From the IMG/VR virus record IMGVR_UViG_3300010334_000363, positions 1-20,308 of that record: a stretch of DNA of 20,308 nt; one strand, 5' to 3'. A program made the position numbers and the translations under genes. The stretch's first letter is position 1; the number at the start of each line of letters is the position of its first letter. The notes under the pieces are model-generated. The model was not told the DNA's origin, made no database searches, and saw nothing but the letters and a program-made list of their open reading frames with translations. The DNA is from a virus. Below, piece after piece: positions 7,195 through 13,971 of this stretch.

Positions 7195-7740
7195 TTAGCC
7201 GGAAAATACCGGCGTGCGATTGGTTTGCTTGTCAAAATTGCCCATTCCGTCGCCCTCAACACCCACCAGCGACTTACCGTTGCTGTCCCTTGCGCCTTGG
7301 AGTTGCTCCACTTGGACGCGGATTTTTTCCGCCTCATCACGGGGCTTCTCGTCGTGCATGTACGCCATGATCTCTTGGAAGACATCCATGGGTATCTTGA
7401 ACAGCAACATTTCGTTACAGGAGATGTACCCAACATGCTCGCCGCTCTTGACGCGCAGGTCTTCGTAGCCGGGTAACTCTTCAGTTTTCACTGGGACGTA
7501 CCCCTGCCGAATCCTTTTGTCAATGGAGTCGTAGGTGTTGGTTGTTGAGAGCCAGCAAAGATGCCACCCACTCATGCTGGGCAGTTTAGGCAACGCTGAT
7601 TGCGTCCACTCCTCGTTCCACATCTTGCGACGTTCTTGCGTAGAAGCGAACTTGTCCTCAGGTGCTGCGCGGCTTGCGTCCTCGCTTGCGCGATCCTCGC
7701 GTCCGCCAGCATTGAGAGATTTTTTTAAACGTGATTCCAT
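7195..7740 (-). CDS. Conserved-looking phage head-module protein, unknown function
   Basis: This gene encodes 181 aa. ATG at 7740 follows the scaffold-like gene stop by 2 nt, with GGAG about 12 nt upstream. The N-terminal 45 residues are charged and probably disordered (LKKSLNAGGREDRASEDASR). A folded part follows with WTQSALPKLPSMSGWHLCWLSTTN and YDSIDKRIRQGYVPVKTEELPGYED. There is then KSGEHVGYISCNEMLLFKIPMDVFQEIM and a short charged helix (DEAEKIRVQVEQLQGA). It always appears to be a soluble protein: no signal or membrane segment is visible. Position between scaffold and decoration genes suggests a head assembly or head completion factor. I do not recognise a named family. Confidence 0.85.
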   Translation of the reverse strand: MESRLKKSLNAGGREDRASEDASRAAPEDKFASTQERRKMWNEEWTQSALPKLPSMSGWHLCWLSTTNTYDSIDKRIRQGYVPVKTEELPGYEDLRVKSGEHVGYISCNEMLLFKIPMDVFQEIMAYMHDEKPRDEAEKIRVQVEQLQGARDSNGKSLVGVEGDGMGNFDKQTNRTPVFSG

Positions 7741-7742
7741 GA

Positions 7743-8693
7743 TTAGTTACTCCGGTTACGTGATTCGGCTGCATATCGTTTGATCATCTTGGCGCGCTTT
7801 TCGGGGTTATCCCACATACCCGCATCTTTCATCGCTCGCACTTGTTCAGCGGAGAGAGTAAAGGTGCGGTTTGTGCCCCCGAATGCGGCAGATGCTTCAC
7901 GGCCTGAGCTTCCCACGGTATTCCTTGGTGTTCGTTGACTGGATTCACGCTTGTCCGCGTCATTATAACGATGCGGCAAATATTTTTGCAAGCGGTTGTC
8001 CAATTCGTCCCAATAATCGGGATCGGAGGGGCTAAAACCCTCTTTTGCAAGCACTTCGTCGACCTGTTTTGCAATTTTGCTGTCCGTGTCCGATAAATCG
8101 GGCTTGTACCAGCTATTTCGCTCAATCCAAGTGGCCGCGTTGGCTTGAATTGCAGGATCAATGGTCGGAGGGGCTTGTCTTTCACCCTGTTCCGCCTGTT
8201 TTCGCAGTCTGGCGAGCTGCTCTACCTGCTGACGTGCCTCAAAAAGCGCCTCCTGGGCCTTCACAGCGCTCTCGCCGTCGCCCGCGCTGGTGGCCTCGGC
8301 CAGTTTCATGCGGTGGTACTCCAGCCGCACCTGCTGGTCCTCGATGGTTTTGTCGATACGAGCCAGATCCGCACCCTGGGTGCGCTGTTCCATGCGCGCC
8401 AACCGGTTCATCATCTCCTCGTTCTGCCGACGAAGCATCTGGAGCTGGACGTCCTTCTCCTTGTTGGTGTTGCGAATCAGTTCTTTCTTGGAACGTCGGC
8501 GTGCGCGGCGCGCTGCGCGTACCGCGTCGCTGTCATCGGGGTGGTCCTCGTCGCCGCCATCGTCTGCGGGGGCTTGCGCGGAGGTGTTGTCACCGTCATC
8601 GGAAGGCAAAATGCCCTCGGGCAGCTCCACCGTGGCGGTTCCGTCCTGTCCTTCTTGGATTTTCAGGTCGTCTTCTTTGTTTTCTGTGGCCAT
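7743..8693 (-). CDS. Scaffold-like head assembly protein
   Basis: This gene encodes 316 aa. ATG at 8693 has SD GGAG. The layout is that of a phage scaffolding protein. An acidic, Gly/Asp-rich N-terminus (1-55) is followed by a very basic patch AARRARRRSKKELIRN (about 60-75). A long predicted coiled coil runs from about 78 to 170, and a C-terminal part with TFTLSAEQVRAMKDAGMWD ends in a basic helix. Such proteins direct coat subunits around the portal and are then removed. No protease motif is seen. Residues 16-28 (QDGTATVELPEGI) closely match residues 18-30 of the portal. Assignment rests on architecture and on placement three genes before the capsid gene, not on a recognised signature. Confidence 0.75.
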   Translation of the reverse strand: MATENKEDDLKIQEGQDGTATVELPEGILPSDDGDNTSAQAPADDGGDEDHPDDSDAVRAARRARRRSKKELIRNTNKEKDVQLQMLRRQNEEMMNRLARMEQRTQGADLARIDKTIEDQQVRLEYHRMKLAEATSAGDGESAVKAQEALFEARQQVEQLARLRKQAEQGERQAPPTIDPAIQANAATWIERNSWYKPDLSDTDSKIAKQVDEVLAKEGFSPSDPDYWDELDNRLQKYLPHRYNDADKRESSQRTPRNTVGSSGREASAAFGGTNRTFTLSAEQVRAMKDAGMWDNPEKRAKMIKRYAAESRNRSN

Positions 8694-8702
8694 GGTATCT
8701 CC

Positions 8703-9167
8703 TTAAATGTAAGTTCGGAACGACAGCGGGTCGTCGGTGACCTTGGCAATCAACTCGTGATCGTTAAGGGTCATGAATAGCACAGGGTCTTTTTCATCTT
8801 CCCCCGGCACATTGCGCTCCCAACGGTCCCCGCCCCAGCGCGGCACGCGGACGTAGTCCCCAATCTGCGCCCAACTTCCTTCAGGCCATGAGGCCATTGT
8901 GTCTCTGTTTTTGAACGCCAAAGGTCCAATGGCCACGACCTTGCCGATCATGTTGTTCCATTTTTCGTTTTCTTTGGTTTCTGTTGGAAGAATTAACTTA
9001 AAGTGCCCCATATCGACATCTTTTTTAATTCTGCGCAACTGCACGATAACTCGGCCCCCGTAAGGAGCCTGCCCCGGATTTACATCAGGAAACGCTTGCG
9101 CCATTTGATTTGAATCAAACGTTTTTTTACTTCCCTCAATGGTGGGGATTTTTTCTTTCTCGCTCAT
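8703..9167 (-). CDS. GroES-like (co-chaperonin-like) protein
   Basis: This gene encodes 154 aa. ATG at 9167 has SD GATAGGAG 9 nt upstream. After a polar 35-residue N-terminus, the order of segments follows the GroES fold: GGRVIVQLRRIKK (38-49), a loop with GHFKLILPTE (54-63) at the place of the mobile loop, GKVVAIGP (75-82), GSWAQIGDYVRVPRWGGDRWE (97-117) matching the VKVGDRVLFPKYGG strand of co-chaperonins, and a final LFMTLNDHELIAKV (130-143). Phage co-chaperonins such as T4 gp31 replace host GroES so that GroEL can fold the coat protein. Location two genes from the scaffold and near the capsid gene fits that role. Similarity is by pattern only. Key uncertainty: the loop lacks a clear GroEL-binding hydrophobic tripeptide beyond LIL. 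Confidence 0.65.
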   Translation of the reverse strand: MSEKEKIPTIEGSKKTFDSNQMAQAFPDVNPGQAPYGGRVIVQLRRIKKDVDMGHFKLILPTETKENEKWNNMIGKVVAIGPLAFKNRDTMASWPEGSWAQIGDYVRVPRWGGDRWERNVPGEDEKDPVLFMTLNDHELIAKVTDDPLSFRTYI

Positions 9168-9244
9168 TACTTACTCCTATCGACAAAACCATATCTCAGG
9201 TTCAAAAATGCGCATATTTCAGCGCTGCTTGGGGCCTTGCGGCC

Positions 9245-9415
9245 TTATTCGTTTTCGGCGAGTTTCATGTTGAGGGCGTCCATGACCCATTGCAGGCCTT
9301 GGTACTCCCCCACGATGCGGGAATATATTGCGTGATCGCTCACGGGGTTGTTCACCAGCGACAGGCGAAGTTCCGCCTGCCGTACTTGGATCTGGTGGAT
9401 TAACTCCGAGATCAC
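9245..9415 (-). CDS. Small phage protein (56 aa), GTG start
   Basis: GTG at 9415 overlaps the TGA of the 50-aa gene (GTGA), and the frame ends in TAA at 9245. The product reads MISELIHQIQVRQAELR and continues LSLVNNPVSDHAIYSRIVGEY, ending QWVMDALNMKLAENE. It is a compact amphipathic helical protein. An A/G-rich stretch in the preceding gene (AAGAAGAAAAA) could act as a weak SD, so translation is probably coupled to the upstream gene. No ATG is available in frame upstream. Similar small helical genes often sit between portal and scaffold genes, but I cannot name a function. Confidence 0.75.
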   Translation of the reverse strand: MISELIHQIQVRQAELRLSLVNNPVSDHAIYSRIVGEYQGLQWVMDALNMKLAENE

Positions 9416-9564
9416 TTTTTCTTCTTGGCCAGCGCGCTCAGGCCACCGGCGGGTTTACTGCCGCCCTTGGGGCCCATGCTCTGGCCGTCAAGCTTCTCGC
9501 CCATGGCAAGACGAGCGTGCTGCTTTACGAGAATACTTTTCTGTTCGGTATCAGACGTTGCCAT
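9412..9564 (-). CDS. Small basic phage protein (50 aa)
   Basis: ATG at 9564 lies inside the end of the portal gene, overlapping it by 14 nt in another frame. SD AGGAG is 7 nt upstream, within portal codons. The product begins MATSDTEQKSILVKQHARLAMGEK in a helix-like N-terminal half, then turns Gly/Pro-rich with SMGPKGGSKPAGG and ends KKKK. The KGG unit and basic tail resemble the larger KGG-repeat protein at 2635-3918, although the similarity is short. The next gene starts within its stop codon. The function is unknown; a role in portal assembly or DNA contact would be speculation. Confidence 0.78.
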   Translation of the reverse strand: MATSDTEQKSILVKQHARLAMGEKLDGQSMGPKGGSKPAGGLSALAKKKK

Positions 9565-12052
9565 TTGGGGCTCCTAGTTGAGGTTGGACCATGGTTTGTA
9601 TGGTCTGGTGGGTTAACTTTGCGTTCTCAATTTCAACGCGCGCCTGGTTGTTGATCCGCGCTATTTCCAATTGTAATTGCGCGTCCTGCTGGTCGCGCTG
9701 CGCGGCGGCCTGCATCTCGGCCTGCCCGCGCATCTGGCCGTCTTGGATCTTGGCCTGCGCGATCTGGGCGTCCTGCTTGTCCTTGGCGGCCTTGCGCTGC
9801 GTCTCGGCCATTGCGGTGTCCTTGACCACCTGGGCGTCGGGTGGCAACACGGCAGGCTTGGCGGTAGATTGCAGGGTCTGCTGGAGCTGTTGCATCACCG
9901 GCAGGATCTGCGCAAACACCTGCTCGCTGTCCAATGTGACGTGCTGGCCCACGGTGGCGTAGAGCTTGTCGATGATGGCCGTGAGCTTGGGGTTCTCGTA
10001 GTCGTCCACGGGCTTGCCGCCGCGGAGGTTGGCCACGTAGCCGTTCATGCGGTTCAGGTACCACAGCGTCATGTGCTCCTTGATGTGGTCCACCACCTTG
10101 GGCAGGAACGTCGGGGCAATGAACGGGTTCGAGCCAAAGGACGGGTCCATGGCAAACATCAGGTGGCCCTGGATGTGCGCTAGGTGGTCCTGCTGCATGT
10201 AGGCATACGCTGGGTGGTTCATGCACATGGCCGCGTTCTCGTCGGCCAGCGTGCGCTGCTCGGGCTCGGGCACCTCTTTGAGCAGCTCGCTGACGTTCGG
10301 GATCTTGAGCTGCTTGAGGAACCGCTCCTCCACGGCCTTGGCTTCGTACAGGTCGGGCTTGGCGTCCGCGCGGGACAGCACGGCCTGCATCTGCGCCATG
10401 CGCTGGGTCTCGCTGAAGATGTGCGGGTCGGACACCGGTATCACGTCGGTGTTCTTCTCAAAGTCCTTGCGCTCAATCTCAAGATCGGCGACCATGTCGC
10501 CCTTGCGCATCTCGTCAAAGTGCCACCGGTTCAGGCGGCACAGCACCTTGATCAAGCGGGCCTGCGACTGGTGCAGGCGTGCGTGGATCGCGGAGTAGAC
10601 GGCAGCGCCCTGCTCAATCAGCGCCTGGGTGGTGCCCACGGGCGCGTTGGAGTTGACGTCGGCAATCTTCTCCTCGGACGTGGTCACCACGCCCTTGGCG
10701 GCGTTGTCCAGCCAGCCCAGCAGCTCAAACAGCACGGGGCTGGGCGGGTTGAACGGCATGGGCATAGCGATCTTGCGGATGTCGTCCACACCCGGTGCGC
10801 CCTCAATCTCGGCCACTTGGGTGACCTCAATCTGCTGGGTCTGGCCGCTGATCTTGGCGCCCTTGAGCTTGAGCATGGTGGCGGCGTTGTTGATGTGGGC
10901 GCTGTCCAGCAGCGCGCGCAGGGCGCCAGTCAGGGCCGCGCTCAGTCCACCGATCAGGTGCGGCAGGCCGATGGCAAACACGCCGCGCCACGGGATGAAC
11001 TTAAACTCGATGATCCAGTCGAGCTTGGTCATCGTCTCGTCGCCGTCTTCCCAGTTGCGGTACAGGCCTATTACCTCCGAGCTTTGCTCGTCGATCATCA
11101 TGATATACGGGGCCATCTTGCCGCCGGACTCCTTGTCGTCTTCCAGCTCCAGCCAGGTGTAGACGTGGTACACCTTGCGCAGGCCGTCCTCGTTGTCTTG
11201 GAACTTGCGGCCTTCAATCTTGTCGTTGGCCTTCTGCGAGCGGGTCTGCTCGGGCTCTTGGCCGGAAGTGACGTGGGTGCCGTCCTTGTACATGCCGCTG
11301 GCAATGCGCCGGTCGTACTCCCACTCGGTGATCTCATGCACCTCAGCCGCGCGCTGGGCGGTGTAGAAGTTGCTGGCCGCAAAGGGCAGGATCATGCGGT
11401 CAATGGGCAGGAACTCAATCACAGGGCGCTTTTGGTTCTCGTCGTACCAAAGCTTGAGGTACTGCGAGCCGCCCAGCGGTAGCTGCGTCAGCATCTGCTC
11501 CTGCTCATCGCGAAACTCCTCAATCTGCTCAGTGATCTGCCAGTTCAAGAAATCGCGTTTGCGCTCGGCACGCTCGGTCTTGAGGTCGTCCACCTTGCCA
11601 AGGATCTTGGTGCGCACAGGACCGTCTGGTGGGAACAGCTCCTTGATGGCGCGGCTGGCAAAGTCCACGCAGCCCTCGGCCATGACTGGGTGGACTGCTT
11701 TGCTGGCGCCCATGAAGTTAGCGCCGCCTGGGGCGTCCTTGCCCAAGCCGGTGCGCCGTAGGCCTTCTTCGTACTGCTTGTCGCGCTCCTCACGGGCGTC
11801 CTTGTCCTTGTCCAGCAGGCTGATGTAGCGCATGCCCATCGTGTCCAGCTCAAAGCCGTCCATCGACTCAGCCAAGTTGGAGTAGAAGTCGGGCGACTCC
11901 TCTGGGCCGCTGGTTTCCATGCTCACCACGGCAGAGCCGTCGGGCATCTCCATCACGTCGGAAATGTCCTCTGGCAGCTCCACGTCCGCCGAACCGTCCT
12001 CGTTCAAGTCGGGGTCCATCTCGTCGTTTTGGTTGTCGTAGGTGTCAGCCAT
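9551..12052 (-). CDS. Portal protein
   Basis: This gene encodes 833 aa. ATG at 12052 shares one base with the TAA of the upstream gene (TAATG), and AGGAAAG serves as SD. An acidic N-terminal tail of about 60 residues contains EDGSADVELPEDI (18-30). The core shows portal-type features: an N-terminal helical region with GASKAVHPVMAEGCVDFASRAIKELFPPDGPVR, a central mixed region with LKLWYDENQKRPVIEFLPIDRMILPFAA and GAVYSAIHARLHQSQARL-type helices. A Gln/Ala-rich coiled coil fills the last 95 residues, expected in the barrel reaching into the head. A dodecameric portal anchors the terminase, forms the DNA channel and nucleates the head. The length and the helical C-terminus suggest a podovirus-type portal. 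Confidence 0.92.
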   Translation of the reverse strand: MADTYDNQNDEMDPDLNEDGSADVELPEDISDVMEMPDGSAVVSMETSGPEESPDFYSNLAESMDGFELDTMGMRYISLLDKDKDAREERDKQYEEGLRRTGLGKDAPGGANFMGASKAVHPVMAEGCVDFASRAIKELFPPDGPVRTKILGKVDDLKTERAERKRDFLNWQITEQIEEFRDEQEQMLTQLPLGGSQYLKLWYDENQKRPVIEFLPIDRMILPFAASNFYTAQRAAEVHEITEWEYDRRIASGMYKDGTHVTSGQEPEQTRSQKANDKIEGRKFQDNEDGLRKVYHVYTWLELEDDKESGGKMAPYIMMIDEQSSEVIGLYRNWEDGDETMTKLDWIIEFKFIPWRGVFAIGLPHLIGGLSAALTGALRALLDSAHINNAATMLKLKGAKISGQTQQIEVTQVAEIEGAPGVDDIRKIAMPMPFNPPSPVLFELLGWLDNAAKGVVTTSEEKIADVNSNAPVGTTQALIEQGAAVYSAIHARLHQSQARLIKVLCRLNRWHFDEMRKGDMVADLEIERKDFEKNTDVIPVSDPHIFSETQRMAQMQAVLSRADAKPDLYEAKAVEERFLKQLKIPNVSELLKEVPEPEQRTLADENAAMCMNHPAYAYMQQDHLAHIQGHLMFAMDPSFGSNPFIAPTFLPKVVDHIKEHMTLWYLNRMNGYVANLRGGKPVDDYENPKLTAIIDKLYATVGQHVTLDSEQVFAQILPVMQQLQQTLQSTAKPAVLPPDAQVVKDTAMAETQRKAAKDKQDAQIAQAKIQDGQMRGQAEMQAAAQRDQQDAQLQLEIARINNQARVEIENAKLTHQTIQTMVQPQLGAPNGNV

Positions 12053-13971
12053 TATTTTGCTTTCCTGTTGATCAGCTCGTACTGCATCACGTCCATGTTG
12101 GGCGAGATTGTAACTTTCTCTTTGACTACACCGCCGGTGGCTTTGACTGTTTCACGTGGAACATTGCTCTTAGCATCCTTAATTTCTTCAGGATGGTAAC
12201 CCCATTCATGGATAGAGTCGGCGTTTGTCCACACGTGGCTGGCAGGCACGCGCATGCTGGCAACCTTGTAGTCGCCACGAAGAACGCTGTCGCCGTGTTG
12301 CTTGGCGTAATCCTTGTTAATGGCAACCCAATCACCCTTGCGGATCATGTGCTTGAGCGGCGCTTCTTGTTTCATCGCCTCGTTGTACACGCTCGTTGGG
12401 ATTGCGCGATGGATGAACACCATGGCGTTTGGTTTGCCCTTGACCCTTGTAATCTTGCTGTACGCATCACGGTCTGTTGGATCGCTGGCATTGGCATAGT
12501 AGTGCAACCCCTTGGCACTATAGAAGTCTTGGGGGTACATGCCATTGCCAGACACGTCGTGCATCTGCGCCCCAAAATGTGGGCCGGGCGCTTGGTGTGA
12601 GCCACGGTAGTCGTCATCATCGACCTCGCCGCCCTCGGCGTAGCGCGGGATGCCGTTCTTGAGCACGTCCTCGCGCATGGCTGGGGTGATGTCGAACGTA
12701 TGGACTGGTGCCACTCTTTTGTTTCCGGAGCGGATCATGCCAAGCCCAGCGTTGTCGGGCACCATTTCGTCTTCATCGGTCTGAATGCCGCCCTGCTGAA
12801 CCTGCACGCCGTGCTTCTTGCCAAACTTGTTCAAGAAGGTGGGCACCATCTTGTCGTAGAACCCCTTCATGCCCTCGCCACCAACTTCAAGGTCTACCCC
12901 TTTAAGTGAATGTTCTTGATTGTTTTTAGGTTGCGCAAGAAGTTTTGTTGCTACGTCTTTTCCGATGTAATTTGAAAGTTGTTCGGGCTCAACATCAGCC
13001 TGATAAATAACCGGAGTTCCTGATTTATCAAACCCCGCCAATCTTTTAAACGTGTGGTTGTACTGTATTTCATTTAAATGTTTTGCCAAACCGTACCGTT
13101 TGGCCTGCTCCACGCCCGGTGTAACAGCAATCTGGTCGTAGCCGTTCTCGGCGGCGTGCTGGATCATGGCCTTGAGCGCCAGCTCGTGCCAGTCCTTGGC
13201 GTGAGGGCCGTAGGGTACTTTGTTTTTTTGAGATTCTGCGTATTGTTTAATTTCATACGCTCTATCGGCTGGGGTCAACTCATCAAACGGCACTGCGTTG
13301 TATGGTTGGGCGTTGTAGGCTTTGCGAACATCATTTTCAGACGTTGCGGATCGATATCCCTCTTCGCGCCCCTGTTGGTGCCAGTCGGACTGGATTTCCT
13401 CAATGTGCAGAATTTTCTTTCCAGGGGCGCGGCTGTACGCCAACTGCAACATAGGGCGAAGGTGCTCAGGGTAATTTTCTCTTGCGGCTTTTGCTTCTTC
13501 TACCGTTTTGAAATGCGGCCCCTTGAAACCGGATTTTTTATTTTGAAGGGTGTAGCCCATCTGTTCAGGACCAACACGGTCCTTTACCCGAACGCTAGCC
13601 AAGATGTTGGGCATGCCACCAAAGTGGTGACCAACACCCGGAAAACCTTCACCCTTGGGCATGGGCGTGTGCAGCAGGATCTCGCGGTAGTTCTCGCCAC
13701 CGGGCAGCGTGTAACTCTCATGGTGCGTCTGGCTGCCGGTCAGCTCGCGCTGCTTAAGCGGAAACTTGTTGGCTTGAGCTTTGAGCTTCTCCATGAACTC
13801 CGCACGCGCCATCTGGGGCAGCGCCATGAGCGCCTGCAAGTCGCGGTCCTCAGCCTCAGCGGGCTTGTAGCCGGGTTTCTTGGCCAGCTCGGTCATGTAC
13901 TCCGCACCAGTGCCCTTGGGGCGGGTGACCTGCTCCATGAGCCGGTTGATGGGTGAGTACAGTCCGGTCAT
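12052..13971 (-). CDS. Polyvalent-type protein: EIQSD-type domain plus ADP-ribosyltransferase-like domain
   Basis: This gene encodes 639 aa. I chose ATG at 13971, not an ATG at 14091 that would add 40 Cys/His/Arg-rich residues read from the preceding gene. At 13971 the start overlaps the upstream stop (ATGA) and has GGAG 8 nt before it. Residues about 80-435 carry segments typical of a domain found in giant phage polyvalent proteins: GGENYREILL, HIEEIQSDWHQ (189-199), ALKAMIQHAAENGYD, VTPGVEQAKRY, GMKGFYDKMVP and FDITPAMRE. Residues about 485-595 (FIHRAIP, GDWVAINKDYAKQHG, HEWGYHP) resemble the ADP-ribosyltransferase-like domain of such proteins, with R522 and E589 as candidate active residues. 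Spacers RYAEGGEV (443-450) and ATGGVV (611-616) follow the two domains. It is probably a virion-borne or early effector; no activity is proven. Confidence 0.8.
   Translation of the reverse strand: MTGLYSPINRLMEQVTRPKGTGAEYMTELAKKPGYKPAEAEDRDLQALMALPQMARAEFMEKLKAQANKFPLKQRELTGSQTHHESYTLPGGENYREILLHTPMPKGEGFPGVGHHFGGMPNILASVRVKDRVGPEQMGYTLQNKKSGFKGPHFKTVEEAKAARENYPEHLRPMLQLAYSRAPGKKILHIEEIQSDWHQQGREEGYRSATSENDVRKAYNAQPYNAVPFDELTPADRAYEIKQYAESQKNKVPYGPHAKDWHELALKAMIQHAAENGYDQIAVTPGVEQAKRYGLAKHLNEIQYNHTFKRLAGFDKSGTPVIYQADVEPEQLSNYIGKDVATKLLAQPKNNQEHSLKGVDLEVGGEGMKGFYDKMVPTFLNKFGKKHGVQVQQGGIQTDEDEMVPDNAGLGMIRSGNKRVAPVHTFDITPAMREDVLKNGIPRYAEGGEVDDDDYRGSHQAPGPHFGAQMHDVSGNGMYPQDFYSAKGLHYYANASDPTDRDAYSKITRVKGKPNAMVFIHRAIPTSVYNEAMKQEAPLKHMIRKGDWVAINKDYAKQHGDSVLRGDYKVASMRVPASHVWTNADSIHEWGYHPEEIKDAKSNVPRETVKATGGVVKEKVTISPNMDVMQYELINRKAK

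Noticed and set aside
9218-9244. GGCC-GCAA-GGCC stem after the 56-aa gene considered as a terminator
   Set aside because: The stem is only 4 bp and no T-run follows on the minus strand.
10184-11482. Plus-strand open frame of 432 codons
   Set aside because: It is antisense to the portal gene, rich in His/Leu/Val/Gly as expected for the reverse of G+C-rich codons, and has no SD or protein motif.
13078-13956. Plus-strand open frame of 292 codons
   Set aside because: It is antisense to the 639-aa polyvalent gene, whose frame contains several family-like motifs. The plus-strand product has none.
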